The position numbers were made by a program, and so were the translations under genes. Positions 23,758 to 37,251 of a DNA stretch of 64,000 nucleotides are shown here, one piece after another. A model generated the notes under the pieces. It ran no database searches. It was given only the letters and a program-made list of their open reading frames with translations, and had not been told where the DNA came from. Origin of the DNA: Phorcus lineatus (lineage: Eukaryota; Mollusca; Gastropoda; Trochida; Trochidae); NCBI GenBank assembly GCA_921293015.1, contig OV121081.1, positions 26,043,158 through 26,107,157 on the forward strand, written 5' to 3'. The first letter of the stretch is position 1, and every line of letters starts with the position of its first letter.

Positions 23758-24072
23758 CCACCACTGGACTCAAAACTGGACACGTGGTGTGGTGGTTTGC
23801 GTGCTTCAGAGACCCCAAAAGCTATGCCAGCTGGAGCTTCCAAGCTCCTGGTAAAGACACCCAAGCTGGACAGGTCGACGTGTAGAAGCCAGACCAAATT
23901 TGAGTCCTTCTAAAACCTGTTGTCTTTCTCTCACTATGCCTTTCTTTCCGTCTTTTCCCTCATCCTTTCGATCCCTTTCTCCCTTGTCAGTCCACTCTCT
24001 TTTGGATGCTTGGCATCCACGTGTTTAATAACTGAAATATTGTTCAAAGCACGTTAAACCCCAACTCACTCA
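23758..24072 (+). mobile_element. SINE-like retroposon family B, full-length copy
   Basis: 315 bp flanked by CTACTGCCTTATG at 23745-23757 and 24073-24085 (13 bp, perfect). It starts CCACCACTGGACTCAAAACT, has a head with GTGGTGTGGTGGTTTGCGTG, a pyrimidine-rich middle, the hairpin GGATGCTTGGCATCC and the tail GTTAAACCCCAACTCACTCA. It encodes nothing. I cannot place convincing pol III A and B boxes in the head, so its founder RNA is unknown. A sister copy lies at 54819-55130. Confidence 0.85.
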
Positions 24073-24553
24073 CTACTGCCTTATGACACATGCAGTTTTT
24101 CTTAAGCCTGGGACGGAGGGTATTTTGCTAGTAATGTATAGGTCAGTTCCTGATAATTTAAATGCAGTGTCAAGATCCCGAAATTTGTCTCTCTTATAAA
24201 TAGGTTACCCTTAAAGTTATCTTTATTAAAATTGAATAGCAGTAGAAGCCAAATAAATATTATTCAATTTTATACTCTAAAACACGAAAACTTTGTTACC
24301 TTTTACGATAAATCAATTTTCAGTTTTATTTCCTCAGGGCACGGTTTGACTGATGCGAGAAATTTCCTCCCTAACATCCTTTTGCATTTAAGTCTGCTTT
24401 TTAAGAATATTTCCTCCTGTCAATCAGTGTGTTTCATCCATTTAAACAGAATAATGTCATTTTCTGTGCTGAATAAAAGTGTCAAAAAACTTTTAAAAAA
24501 CACACAGCACAAAAGCAATTAGAGAGTAATTGCTGTCTTTGTGTTAGTACTTG

Positions 24554-24562
24554 TGTGTGCGG

Positions 24563-24598
<36 letters not shown>

Positions 24599-24614
24599 GT
24601 GTGTAGGTGTGTGT
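24554..24614. repeat. (GT)n microsatellite
   Basis: An almost pure GT run of about 45 bases, followed by TAGGTGTG variants. Likely length-polymorphic. Confidence 0.95.
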
Positions 24615-27600
24615 ATGCGATTTAATGTTTTTTCTTAAGATGGTTTTAATCATTTTTCATTTTTATCCAATTGAGAAACGTAAACGATTTGAAAACTTCA
24701 ATAACATAGTTCTAACGGATAGGCTCTATTCTATTAAAACAAAATCTATAACAATCATTTAACTTTTAAGAAAATTTACCCACACTAATTCCTCAAATAT
24801 TATGAAAATGATTGAAAACTTAATATGTACATACACATGAACGTTCAAAAGTGATCAAGGATCTTAAATGCAGAATTGTTCATTGGGACATAATAATAGA
24901 CATAAATTAAGTGATTACAATCCACATTATACCAAGTGTAAGACGTTACTGATAAAGATTATGAAATTGAACAGTTTACCATATAAGAGTAGAAAGAGTA
25001 AAAGATGCTGAGGAAACCCTTTAGAGTGATATATGTTCATGGTACTGGGAATTGATTTCAGAGAATGTTTGTACAATCACAATACATCACAATGGATGAT
25101 GTTTACATCTGCTTTAGATGTTTTGCTGTGATGAATGTAGGTTCATGAATAAAAAATACAATCGCCTTGTGGGTTTGTTCAAGGATGTGATTGTAAAAGG
25201 TGACAATGATTGATTACAAAAGTAACGAAATTCTCTGTCACCTGACTTCACCTGTCTTCATTCAGTGAAGGCTAGGACAGAAAAAAAGGTATCTCGACAA
25301 TATCCATATATATACAATATATATTATATATATTCATAATATAATATCTTTTTCTTGACGAATGCAATCATTGTATTGTCTTTATTCAATATCAAGTTCA
25401 AATTTATAGTTCCTTACCCAAATGAAATATATAGTAGAAAATAAATATCAACCTTGCAGAACTGTTTTTTGTGATGATATTCCTAATCTGAATATGAACT
25501 TTTAAAAGCATTGAAGTACATGTTCCTCTGCTTCAATAATATGCATTTCACATAGTTTTCTTTTTCAGAAACATGGTTGAGATTTCGAAAAGGTAAAATA
25601 TCCTATACTTTATTTCAGGCAAACATTCTCTTCTCGGCCTTTGTAAATTCGATTTGAAATTATTGATATGTCTAATTTTATATTCATAAGCTATGTCAGG
25701 GCAGCGGGTAGCTTAAGAGTCACTGCCAGGTTTTAAAGGTAACAATCCAAACGGTCTGACAAAACTGTTCTCGTTTACATGATACAAGTTGCAGAGAGTT
25801 TCCACTTAACAACAAAGTGACACTATTTCATAGAACACATCTTATAAAAGAAGTATTTTATTTGACCCTTTTAGTTGAATTGTTAAGAGAAAAGGATGCC
25901 TGTCAATCTATCAAAATATTGAATTTCATGAACACGAAATTGTTCAGCATATTTTCAGCTCTGGTATTTCTTCAGACCTTTTTGTATTTATGCCTTTTTG
26001 TATAACCACAAATCCTGAAATATTTATCTGTGTTCTCTCACATATTATGTTATTGAAACAGTAATAAAAATGTAGCTATCACCGACATATGACGTTAAAA
26101 CAAAAAGCAGAATACTGAGCCATTCAGAAGTGTATATTCGCAGTGAATGTTTTACAGTATATATACATAAATACATATCATTTGTCTGAAGGAATACTCT
26201 GAAATTATGAACTGGTAATTTATCTCTTGCTACAAATCTTTAGACTTAGACCAACAATATATGAAATAGATATTACTATCCTCGATAAATGTCCTTTTAC
26301 TAGCCTGAATGCTGCTGCTATCTCCTTTGTTGTCGTATACGTGTACAATGTCTACATTTGTAAATGGAAATAAGTCAAAACAATCCCAATGGCTTCATAA
26401 TGTTTGTTCTGAGAACAGTTTTGCCAAGTTTAAAGAATAATTTTTCCTTTTTAATTTCAAAGTACTGTTGCAAAAGTTCACGAATAAATGAAATTCTGAA
26501 TATCAAATTTATGTAATAAGAGTCAAAATGTATTCATTCCTTTATTTTTATTAATTGTAAATAATATCATTATAGAAAGGAGCTTCCGTGTGATTTGACA
26601 AAATGCATCTTCAATCCATAATGATCAATACAAATTTCCATTCAGATATAAAGAAAACGTCTTATTTAATTCAGCATCGTAATTACTTATTGTTCTCTGA
26701 AGTCTGCACTTCAAAGAGGTTCGAACCGATAAAAAATGCGCACTGACAAACGTCTGGAACATTTTTAAGCTGTATGATTTATTCCGTCGTCTAAATTTTT
26801 ATACAGAAACAATACACTTTTAAAACAATATTCGAAAAAACAACATGTTTTGTTTAAGTAATTGAACGGCACTTGCGTTTGTTTATACTGATTTTCTGAG
26901 CATATGTCACTCTAAACCGTCGAAACTACTTCATTTTTATAATGGGTTGCAGTGTAGTCAAATGTCTGGTAATGTCTCAGAAAAATTACCAGAAACACAT
27001 TAACAAACAGTTTATCTTTGAAATTAGAATCAGATGTCCATGTTTGTCAAAATGCTCTCAAGAAAAGCTACATTGGCCAGTATTATCGTCATCGTCATCT
27101 GTTAAGGAGGTTAGAATTGATTTCTTTTTGATTTCTTTGCAAGAGAGCCGTTCCCTGTATTGTACTTGAGTTTTGTGATTGAACATGACGATGGAAAGTT
27201 TAGTCTTTAAGAGATTGTTTGATGACGAGATAAATGACAAGTAATATGTTAAATGGATTATAGTTTGAGTTTTATTTTTCATAAGAACATTCGATGCAAA
27301 ACGTTACAGTTAACATTTCAGATTGGTAATTTTAAGAGATGACAATTTTTGAGGATATAAGGTCTTTTGTCAAACTTGAAGCTAGTAAATCAACTTTACC
27401 TGGTTTATTAAAATAATGAATTTCTATTTACTCATATAATGTGTATTAGCACATAATAGTGCTGTTGTATTTAGTTATTTTTAATCAAGATTAAGATTAA
27501 TAAAACAAGCTAAAATTTAACTATTTAGTTTCGTTAAGTTTTAAAATTTATATCCGTCCCAAATGATATGTTCACTATTTGTATTTTACAAAGAGTTTAC

Positions 27601-28144
27601 AACATTCCATTTTTGTCAAGAGATCTAACAAATATGGATATTTAGAAGTCTTTTCCGCGAAAACACGTTACACGCTAGGACTATCTATTTCCTTCGACGG
27701 TAGGCCTTGTGATGAATGCTACTGGAAATCATTCAACTGAATTATTGTTACACTCCTCATATTGCAGTTTTCTCCCCTTTCTCTTTTAGGTAACCTATCC
27801 CCATGAGACTTCCAGATAAGTGCACTATCTTTATTTCAACGAACGTTCTTTAAGAACGATACGTCAGTCCCATCACTGAGGAATGTAAACTTAGAAAAAC
27901 AAAGTTTTTCATTCTGTTATCCTCATTTGATAACTCAGACACTTGATAACTGATAAGCATAAAGTTCTTGTCTTATTAAGTTTCGTTTTAGAAATAGTTT
28001 CTCTGTTTAAAAAACCTAACTCGACATTTACTGTATCACATAAGATATACCTTCTCATCAGATTACAATAAATAAGACAATTATTTGACATTATAAATGT
28101 TTACGTAATGCTCTTGAGAATGTAATGTACGCTTTAACACTACC
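24615..28144. other. AT-rich DNA, nothing recognised
   Basis: About 3.5 kb of AT-rich sequence with an (AT)-type palindromic patch at 25303-25350. Short open frames only. Confidence 0.4.
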
Positions 28145-28253
28145 GTTTACTTGTCATATATTTTACAAACATTGACAGAAAACAACGTTACAGATAAAAC
28201 GTTTACTTGTCATATATTTTACAAACATTGACCGAAAACAACGTTACAGATAT
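28145..28253. repeat. Two-copy tandem repeat, 56-bp unit
   Basis: GTTTACTTGTCATATATTTT and ACAAACATTGAC.GAAAACAACGTTACAGATA occur twice in a row, almost identical, so the duplication is recent. Confidence 0.95.
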
Positions 28254-30036
28254 GTACGAACCAGGTGGAGTTGCCACTCTGTTCAAGGTAGACGTTTTTC
28301 TCATAAAGCTCCTGTGTATTACGCTGTTGTGATAATAGCGATGATATATCTTATGTACCATAATGGTTATTCCAGTAACTTTTCCAACCTCAGAAGACCT
28401 CACAAGTTGGAAGCAGACGTATACTTGTGTGTGTAAGATTTTTTTCAATGTCAATGTTTGTAAGTTTCTAGGGCGTGATTATGTCTTGAACGTATAAGTA
28501 TCATATCTAAAATAAATAAATATATCGTGTTTCAGTTTGTTAGCTCCCGTAGCTTTCGGTTACGGGTATTTCAATTAATAACAAGTTTGTAAAAATCGTT
28601 TTGATATGTTTTAGCTTAAATTATTGATGTTCAAAGTTCATCACAATAATTTTTAGGGACCCTAATGAATTGTTGAAACTGAGAAGTTGGGGAAGTTTGA
28701 AAGTCTCTCTCATTTTCGATACATTTTTCAAGTCTTGAAGTCTTATATGTGAGTAACAGACTGTTTACAACAAGAACAATACCGGCAATAGATCGATCAC
28801 ATGGGGAGTTAGATAACTGAACGAACAATCTTGTTTTATCATGTTTTCTTTTCATGTTTTTACTGCTATAGGGATTATTTAGTGTGTTAAAAGGTTATAT
28901 AAGAAATCGTTAAAGATCAATAAATCTTTTCACCTGCTGTTCATTATCTGTTTCTGGAAGTTTATTTCTTTGAGTACATATTTTTTTTATTGTATATTAG
29001 TTGTAGATATAACTTTATAATTTGAATAAACGTTTTAATTATGTTAAGATAAATGGTAGATTGAATGACGTATATGTGTGTTTTACTAGCCAAATGAACA
29101 AAGCCTGTTAGCTGGAAAAAGACACATATACATCACTTGTAATGGAAATGAACCTCTTTCTTTTAAATCGTTTATTGGTACCTTGAAAGATATAGTTCAA
29201 ATCGAAAGATACAAAATCAGTGAATTTGAATACATTTATGAGAATATGGCTGCCATTGGATAATGTATTTAATGAACCTGATGTATAATTTCCACGTAAT
29301 AGATGCAGCTATGTTGCTCTTGAATGTACCATATTTGCATATTCTCATGGTAATTGAACGTTTGAAGCATTACTTTAAACAACATAATGTAACTATTAGA
29401 CTAAGTAAGGCAAATTGAGAACTAATGATAACCTTTCTATCAGAATAAGGTTTTTCTTTTTCAAGTGATTTTAATCCTTGTCCGACATTCTGAAAATAAT
29501 TCACGATAGCACAAAATAGCATTAGTGTAGTTTAAGTGGACAACATGTTTCAACACCAAATGCTGCTACGATAGGAAACAGTGAAATGAACTAAAAATAA
29601 AAGGTTATACTATAAGAATAGCTCGGGGACCTATAATGTTTCATCTTCCTTGTTACTCAGTATGTTGTTTCCAAATATCTGAAAGAGAAAAGGCAACTAG
29701 TTCTCTAAGGTAAGATAACGGCTAATAAAACACTCCCACCAAACGTTGATTGCTCTTGGGACTTCTTCAAATACATCATGATGCCATCCATCCTCTCATG
29801 GTTTTGATGAGGAAGAGAATACCCTTGTCCCTAACCTCGTTTGACTTGCTGATAAGTGTTCAAACTAAATATTGTTTTTAGAAACTCACACAGAGCCAAA
29901 TTTCGAGTGAGTCAAACGCGCTGTTGTTTTGCAATGGGTCAAATAACATACCTGTTTACCAAAGATAGCTTTTGGTGTTTTACAAAAAGATGACGTCATG
30001 TTAGTTTTATTTTAACAGCTTTGAATTTAAATTCGA
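28254..30036. other. AT-rich DNA, nothing recognised
   Basis: No feature supported. Confidence 0.4.
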
Positions 30037-30094
30037 ATTAAGACAGAGGTTGTATAGGAATTTATGACGGAGCTACCTCTGTTGGGAGAGAATG
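30037..30094. mobile_element. Solo end of the hAT-like MITE family
   Basis: GAATTAAGACAGAGGTTGTA, TTATGACGGAGCTACCTCTG and GGGAGAGAATG equal the right end of the element at 14429-14800. No partner end is visible nearby, so this is a fragment. Confidence 0.8.
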
Positions 30095-30139
30095 GATGGG
30101 AAAGGGCATTATAATCTTGAAAGATGAAACGTCGACCTG

Positions 30140-30600
30140 CTCATTGAGCAAAGGTCAGAACTATCAGTGTCAGGATGTGGTCACAGTAGTTCACACAAGT
30201 GACACTTCCTTGAACAATGGTGATTCCTTCTGACACCTTAACAGACAAACGCCTGAATCTGTCACGCTGTCTGACGTTAACGTTACCTTGACGCTCATTT
30301 ACACGCCTGAAAACGCGAACACGCTTATCAGTGAAATCAAGATCTTGACTCATCTGAGAACATTACACGCACCCATCGACTGTTATCCCAATGTCTACGC
30401 TGCCTACACCATTGACGCATGTTTGCCATGTGTTGGCGAATTAATGGAAGCACAACACGCTGTCGTCACGCATGCAAATGGGCTAATCATTTGGTGTCAT
30501 TCGGATTTCTGTAAGTTTGCTCAAGTTTACAGACAGAAGATTTGTGCTCGATTTCTCAGGACCTGTGTACGAATGTATCGATCCTGGGCACGTGTAGTGT
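30140..30600 (-). pseudogene. Decayed Tc1/mariner transposase fragment
   Basis: On the minus strand, successive frames give DRYIRTQVLRNRAQIFC (matching the linker after the DNA-binding region of Tc1-type transposases), then RHWDNSRWVRVMFSDESRS, which carries the first catalytic aspartate in the typical (V/L)hFSDESRF motif, and then RVRVFRRVNERQGN followed by RQRDRFRRLSVKVSEGITIV, which corresponds to the RVRVYRRRGERY..ERDRFGGGSVMVWGGI region. Stops and frame changes separate the pieces and the C-terminal catalytic part is missing toward the left, where a solo MITE end lies at 30037-30094. The open plus-strand frame at 30288-30602 is its shadow. Confidence 0.75.
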
Positions 30601-32601
30601 GATCTAGGACGACCTGAACGAGGTCTATCACACATATATAGGTTATAACACATACAGCGTGTTGCTACTGCTCACTGTGTAGAGCCCAATTGGTTTTCAG
30701 CGAATAAGTGTTGAATATGAACAACGTGCTTATATATATATATATTTTTAATCACAACTGATCCCGAAAGCGAAAAAAACAAAGGAAAGTACTTCAATGT
30801 TTAGTCATAAACTATTTTTTCCTGTGTGGATATTTTCTTTATTTTCGAGGGAAATGCATTTCGTGGTTTACACAATTCATGGAATTGATATGTGATATCT
30901 CCGGTATTTTGTTTGCACCTATGTGACCTACCATAAGCAAATGAGTTTCAAAGACATCTAGGAATTAAAAAAAACCCTCCTTTGTTTTACTGCTAGAAGA
31001 CTACTTCAGTACGTAGCATTAAATTGTTACTAAATTACTCAAAATACCAATTAGATCTTTCTTAAACAGAATCACCTTATCCCTTTTAAAAAACAACACG
31101 TACTACGGAAAGACTTCTCAATAAGATTTTCAGGTGTCATTGATGTATGGTGCTTGTTCGTGTATGTTATTTCCTGTTTGTGGTTATGTTTAATTCCCTT
31201 CGGCAATAACGCGTAAATTGCCAAATTTGTTCGATCTATCCTCATCTAAGAGACCGCTTTCAAGCCATTAGTATAATTATTATTGCCCTTTGTCTTGTGA
31301 ATAATATATACACGATCAGCTGAATATATGGTAAAACTGACATGAATCACCTCTGTCCCAATAGAATATCTATAATATGAATGTGCAAGCAGGCATAACA
31401 TATAATGAAAACTGCATTTTGTCTGAAGCAGAAAATGTGTCACTTCAATCATTTGTAAATGTATTTCATTAAACTAAACGACTAATTGAGTTTACCACTA
31501 TGCGTTGTTACATTAAAAGAGTCGATGGCTCATTTGCTTTCAATACATCAAGATTCCAATTAACAATAAAAGAGACACTGGTTATATGAAACTCAAATCT
31601 ACTTCTGAGAAAACAATCATCTGACTCTCGGACCAATTGTCAGTGGCCTCATTTTTATATTAACCGGGATCGTTTTCTCTAAAGCGATCTTTTGATCAAA
31701 GAAAGTTCACAATAAGGTTTTTAGTTCTGTATGAATGTGGACACTTATCACTGAGTCACCCGAATCAGATATGAACATATGTAATGTATTGATATAGATA
31801 TTTTTTTATTTATTTATGTATTATTCATTTAATCTATCACAGAATACAGTGTAATATAACATTGTTAGAAAAAATTATCTGTTATCAAAACGCATATCAG
31901 TTGAGCTGTACAAATGATTGATAGTTTGTATCTTTCACAACTTATATTCAAGAGAGTAAATGTTTAAAGGGATAAACAATGTAGTTATACTGGTATATGA
32001 AATGTTTAAGAGAACATACGAAATGAGGAAATGTTCGGGATTGTAAAAAGTATAAAAAAGAAAAAGTTTTAATTTTTTTTGGATACATCTGTGTAACGAC
32101 ATTCGGTTTTCTAGTTTGATTTGACCTAAAATCACTATGTGAGACATTGTCTCGAAATATTTCAATGTGGAAATGCCAATGTTTATTGCTCTAACCGCTC
32201 AGGTCTTTGAAGTGTTAAAGCAGTTTAACTTTCATTGAAAGAAAATTGCCACAGTTCTACAAAAAACAGCCTTTTTATGCAAGGCAGTCTGAAACTTTCT
32301 ATAAGGATCATGTGATAACGCTTTACACCGTGGCACCTAAAGACACGTTTATTCCGAATGCGCACTCTCCTATTCAATTCTTGCAATGTCAAATCGTTTG
32401 TTAAGAATCAAAATGCCAATCTTATGTCAATCATTCTGAGTTTGATTGGGCAAGTAATTACACTTTCAAAGTTAGATAACAGCATTCTACATCACAGTCA
32501 AACTGTCTATTTAAGTAATGCAACTTGAAACTCATGGTGTTTTTTTTTTGAAAACTTTTTGAAGAATGCTATTATACAGTCACTTTGCTCTCGTACATGT
32601 A
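30601..32601. other. AT-rich DNA, nothing recognised
   Basis: Includes a short (TA)n patch near 30733. No gene supported. Confidence 0.4.
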
Positions 32602-34092
32602 AACTCACGGGCAAAAGAAACTATACCAACATTGTTTTGATGTTATCAACATTGTCAGATATGTCACATAAATAATGTGATACTTGTTTTAAAGTCAATT
32701 TAACTGACCATTATTTGATCGACATTTTGAAAAGGTGGCACGTACAGCTAATGCAGTAGAATGCGATGAATGACACTGGGGGTAAATTTCAATTTGCAAA
32801 AATAAAGAAGTTTTTTAGAGACTACAGAAAACGCTTTTATTCACATAGGAAACACTGGAAAACTGTCAGTATCTGGTATGGCCTCCGTTGCTTTGAAAAC
32901 AGACCTGCACACGTCGACGCACAGAATTCACAAGGCGCCTGATGACGTCATTAGGGATGGCTTGTCATTCTTCCACGAGTGCCTGGATAAACGTTTGCCG
33001 ACTTGATGGAGGTGGATTTCTCTGCTTTATCTGCCTGTCCAAATGATCCCACAAGTGTTCGATTGGTGATAAATCCGGTGATCTCGCTGGAAGTCTCTGG
33101 TGACTCTGGTTGTGTGGGGGCGAGCATTGTCTTGTTAGAGGATTACTCTTGGATTTCTCAGGAGGTAAAGGAGCACAACAGGACGTACAACGGTGTCGAT
33201 GTAGCCTAAGGGATTCAAAGTACCGTCCAAGAAACAAGTTCTGTTGTATGGTCCCTGCACATTCTACCCCAAACCATGACGCTACCGCCGCCGAATGGCA
33301 CAACCTCGTCTCTCTCCTCTCCGACGATAAATGCGCACTCATCCAAGCTCTGTGTAGCTGGAACCTACTTTCATCTGTAAACATAATTCTTTGCCAGTTC
33401 CTGTTCTGCCACCGCTCTACCATTCTTGTCCACTGGTGACGGTTATGTCGGTCAAGTCGGCTCAGCGTCATCCCGCGGAAGGGCCGGTTCGCTCGAATGC
33501 CATGTTCACGAAGACGTCTGGTCACTGTCCTTCTGCTGATAACACGGTGTAGCGCTGTTGCTGCTGATGACGTCACTGTGACGAAATGATTGCGTAGGTG
33601 AATCGTGCGGATGTAGCGGTCGTCGTTTGCGGTTGTGACCCCGGGTTTTCCACTTCTTGGCCGGTCCTGGGTCCCACGCGTCTGTACCATTCTTGTGTGC
33701 AGTCTGGTTATCGTAGTGCGGGTGCAGTTGAAAATACGAGCAACGTGGGCGTGACGTGCGCCCAACTGCAACATACCAATAGCTCTCTCTCGTTCCTCTA
33801 TGGTAAGTCTAGGCATGTCACTTGTTGTGTTCGTTACGACTGAGGTCTAAAGCATGCAAATTCGTAGTTTTTATACAGTTCGGTGCCATATGAACGTGAT
33901 GCACATGCATACCATTTTGCTCGAAAAACGTGTGACAAAGTCCATATTTGGTAAGAAACATGCTTTTTTTCTCAGTAATTATGAAGTTGCGTTCTTGTGA
34001 CATATTTTTATGATAAAAATTCCATTTCAAAAGCTAGTTTCAACTTTTTAAAACAAAAAATATTTTGGTATAGTTTCTTTTGCCCCTGAGTT
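32602..34092. mobile_element. Tc1/mariner DNA transposon, structurally complete
   Basis: 1491 bp with inverted ends: AACTCACGGGCAAAAGAAAC on the left and, reverse-complemented, AACTCAGGGGCAAAAGAAAC on the right, both continuing TATACCAA. A TA dinucleotide flanks each side (32600-32601 and 34093-34094), the standard Tc1/mariner target duplication. One degraded transposase frame lies inside on the minus strand. Confidence 0.93.
32965..33816 (-). pseudogene. Tc1-type transposase, frameshifted
   Basis: The first ~157 codons from the ATG at 33816 read as an intact N-terminal half: a helix-turn-helix region (MPRLTIEERERAIGMLQLGA, then ARIFNCTRTTITRL), the RPRSGKPG basic linker, a second HTH with RTVTRRLREHGIRANRP, and the first catalytic aspartate in IMFTDESRF. 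Downstream the conserved motifs jump between frames: GGGSVMVWG, then YIDTVVRPVV, then QDNARPHTTRVTRDF (second Asp), and finally PARSPDLSPIEHLWDHLD (third catalytic acidic residue, Glu of the DD34E-type spacing). So at least two to three frameshifts break the roughly 340-residue enzyme, which would have cut and pasted the element by its ends. It is dead as it stands; the open plus-strand frames here are shadows. Confidence 0.92.
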
Positions 34093-36541
34093 TATATTAA
34101 TGTCTTAGTTGACGTTCCAAATTTAATTCTATATCGTATTAAACAAAAATCGATTAGTATGTAGTAAAGTATATGGAAATAAATTCTAAGAATAAATGCG
34201 AATGTCTCAAAGGAATATAGTAATGGCCCTGAACTCTGGGGTCATAAAATCTAAAAGGTTTACAAAAATTAAGTATAAAGTTTTTATTGAACGTACCTTG
34301 CCGAGATAAATTCATAAAGAAAATAACTTAAGTGTATTTTCGTATCATAATATCATATATTTTTAATACAAACAATAAAAAAATGCGAACCTTTTCCATA
34401 TTATTTTAACATAGAAATGTATATAATACATTGAAAAGAAATTTCTAGAAGTCAAATGAAATCATTTTATTTTTTCGACTCTGTGGTCATGGTGTATTTG
34501 TTATCGTTTTCACTCTAAATGTTCAACCCAACTGTAGACATGTTCTGTTTGAAACTCAAATAACGTCCTGAAAGTTCATATTATTTGGAGAAATAAATCG
34601 TTGCCAAAGAAGATAAAAACGCTTCTTCAAGGCAACGTTATGTTTGTTGGAGTTCAACAAAATGTTTCCTTGAAATATCCTGTTGAAACAGTTCCTTTTG
34701 AACAACTCTTAAAACTTGTGGCAATATTTGTTCAGACTAGAAGACTTTCTCTCAAGGTCGATATGCTTTTATTTTCATAGTTCAGTTATCGAAGAGTCAT
34801 AGGATATCATAAATGCACAGTTTGATTATCTACATTGCCCGAGTGCTGTAAGGGCTAATATTCATATGAACAGTCGCTTTTGATGTCAGGTCTTAGATAG
34901 TTGGACACTTATGTACGTTTTATTTCCCTCAAAGATATCTTATCCTTTATTATTTCTATATGTGATATATATGCATCTATATGAGTAATCATAGGGCAAA
35001 CTTGTGACTTAATGCAGAATGGATTTTTTAATTAACAAGCTTGCTTGGTAATAACGTTTGGCGCCTTTACCTCAAATCCAAAGTTAGCGAGGAATACAGC
35101 CGTGTTCTGGATCAGCTCAGTGGTGTAAGACAAGAAGAAACGGTTATCAGCATTTGTGACGCATCACATTCCGTGTTTAAGTTGTAAATTCAAACTGTAT
35201 GATTCATACATTACTAAAACAAATCGTTATTGTTTGATTCTTGCGTGCTGAGTGTTATATTGGATCTCTTGAATTTGCATTGAAAATAACGTACATTTTT
35301 TGGTGCCAATTACGACACGACGAAGAATAACGAAACATGAAATGAAATTGTCACGAACAGGTTGGTATTTCAAAGTTATAAGTAGCTTCATGCAGATCTT
35401 TAGTTTTTATAACCACAGAGTGCAGGAGCATTACTATATTTCTCTGATTCATACGGATTCATTTCAAGTTTTACCGTTATGGTCTCATTATCAGTACAAA
35501 ATGTGATTTGAGCCAACCTATAAATGGAAGATTACTAAACAGAGTCACCGATTTGTGAACCCCATTGTATTAAGCCTGAAATGAAAAATGGTTGGTTCTC
35601 GTTAAGATTTCAGCCTTAGCCCCATTTTTCAACTGTGGCAATTTTCTTTAAAAAATATTCAACACACTGAGATCGGTTTACAGAATGTTAAAACTAAAAT
35701 ATCTATTTCATTATGTTACTCAATCAATTGATTTACACCCCCCTGTAATTCAACGAAATATCCACGTGAATGATGACTTAAATCGGTAATTATAGAGACG
35801 CAACCAAACCCTTTCATGATTCTGAAAAATAAGGTTATTGATGGAAGTAACAAGATGTGTTATTCTTACTTGTGGCACAAAGCAGAAAGTAATATTTAAC
35901 GACAGAGACAATGTAATTTCAGCTTTAAATTAAGATATATTTACAACATTCTCAAAATACAATACCGACAGCAAATGTTTTTTCAAGAAGGGAAATAAAT
36001 AACCTTTTAACTAAATTTTCACCTTTAAATGTTGTATCAATCTCAAAGTGTAAATTGACAGTTTACATTTGCTATAAAGATCAAAGGAACGTGATTTACA
36101 CGCAAGTGTACACTATCAATGATTTGACCTTTTCCAAATAGGTTAATCAATTAGTAATGCTTTTGACAATTGAAAGAAAGTGGTCAAAAAACATCTGCAT
36201 TTACATATCCCCATATCAGGATATGATAGAAGGGTATGAGCATGTTCATGAAAACAAATTTGATTAATATAATCATCTAATGACTTTTATGTCTCAGGGA
36301 AAAAGAAAATAATGCCACTAAAGTCAGTCTAAGGATACGATATATTGAACTAAGAAGGGACAAAGAAACATTCCCTTTAAAATGGAAAAAGCATAAAAAA
36401 GGTTTAGATTGAAATCTCTCCGGCAAGTTAAACAAAGCATTGACCTGAGGATAAACAATTATAACAAAATAAAATTTGTATTTTCTGAAAATTTACTAAC
36501 TGTAAAGGATAACAAGGTTTCTGCAGGGTATACTTTTACGA
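34093..36541. other. AT-rich DNA, nothing recognised
   Basis: No feature supported. Confidence 0.4.
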
Positions 36542-36835
36542 CATCCTGCTCCATCAGCGTATTTGAATACGCAGAACTCCTTGTAAATACCCTCATCTCC
36601 TTCAGCCCAAAGGCCTCGTAGTTGACACTCGCTTCTTTTGAATTATTGCTAGCATGGTATGTTTTCAGCCAATGAAATGTCGTTATGCAAGGAGCTTAGA
36701 ATAGTGCCGCTATTGTTAGGTGCGAGTCGTTTCATTGGCTGGTTAGTTGGCTAGCAATACAAGGCTTTTGGCTAAAGGAAATCAGGGTATTAGGAAGGAG
36801 CTCGGCGGATTCAAATACGCTGATTTAACAGGGTG
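36542..36835. mobile_element. MITE with CATCCTGCT-type ends, copy 1
   Basis: Long inverted ends: CATCCTGCTCCATCAGCGTA with TTTGAATACGC and ATACCCTCATCTCCTTCAGCC on the left mirror GGCTAAAGGAAATCAGGGTA with GGATTCAAATACGCTGAT on the right, around 80 bp each. The centre holds CAGCCAATGAAATGTCG and its inverted partner CATTGGCTG. A sister copy is at 47723-48064. No matching flanking duplication is visible here. Confidence 0.8.
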
Positions 36836-37144
36836 AGTAAGAGAAAGAGAGCAACATTTCAAATTTTTGTTTTATTAAGGCCACATGTATTATCAGTATA
36901 TAAATCAATATATATATGTTTTCTTCATGTACAAATAAATGTACTCTACAGCGATCATAGGCCTGTTATATTTGTACAATGCGTAAAAATAGTGTCATGT
37001 AACTATTAAAATCAACGTCAGTCCATTGCGTGTGTTACATATTAAGTTTCATTCAAATATCACTTTCGTGGCTAACTATTTTTCCAGACCTGAAAAGGAG
37101 CACTGATATAATCAAACGGTAATCGAAAAACTAACAAAACCTAG
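36836..37144. other. AT-rich DNA, nothing recognised
   Basis: No feature supported. Confidence 0.4.
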
Positions 37145-37251
37145 GCAAGGGACTTCTTAATAGTTATTCATTACAATAGTTGTCAGTTCCCAATGCTATC
37201 TCATGTAAAAATCATCAAGAGTAATCAACAAAGTGAAGCTCTGTTTTCCTT
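37145..37251. repeat. Dispersed repeat R-E, inverted copy 2
   Basis: Reverse-strand relative of 21737-21850 (AAGGGACTTCTTA, GTTGTCAGTTCCCAATGCTA, TAATCAACAAAGTGAAGCTC). Confidence 0.6.

Noticed and set aside
24232-24522. 96-codon plus-strand frame
   Set aside because: AT-driven composition, no motif, no splice or start context.
26715-26735. GGTTCGAACC, resembling a tRNA T-arm
   Set aside because: A short palindrome with no acceptor stem, anticodon arm or A box around it.
28145-28253. Possible long terminal or retroviral-type direct repeats
   Set aside because: The two 56-bp units are adjacent with nothing between them; a simple tandem duplication.
30288-30602. 104-codon plus-strand open frame
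   Set aside because: It is the antisense shadow of a decayed Tc1/mariner transposase; the minus strand carries the recognisable motifs.
33003-33439. 68- and 109-codon plus-strand frames
   Set aside because: Antisense shadows of the transposase at 32965-33816.
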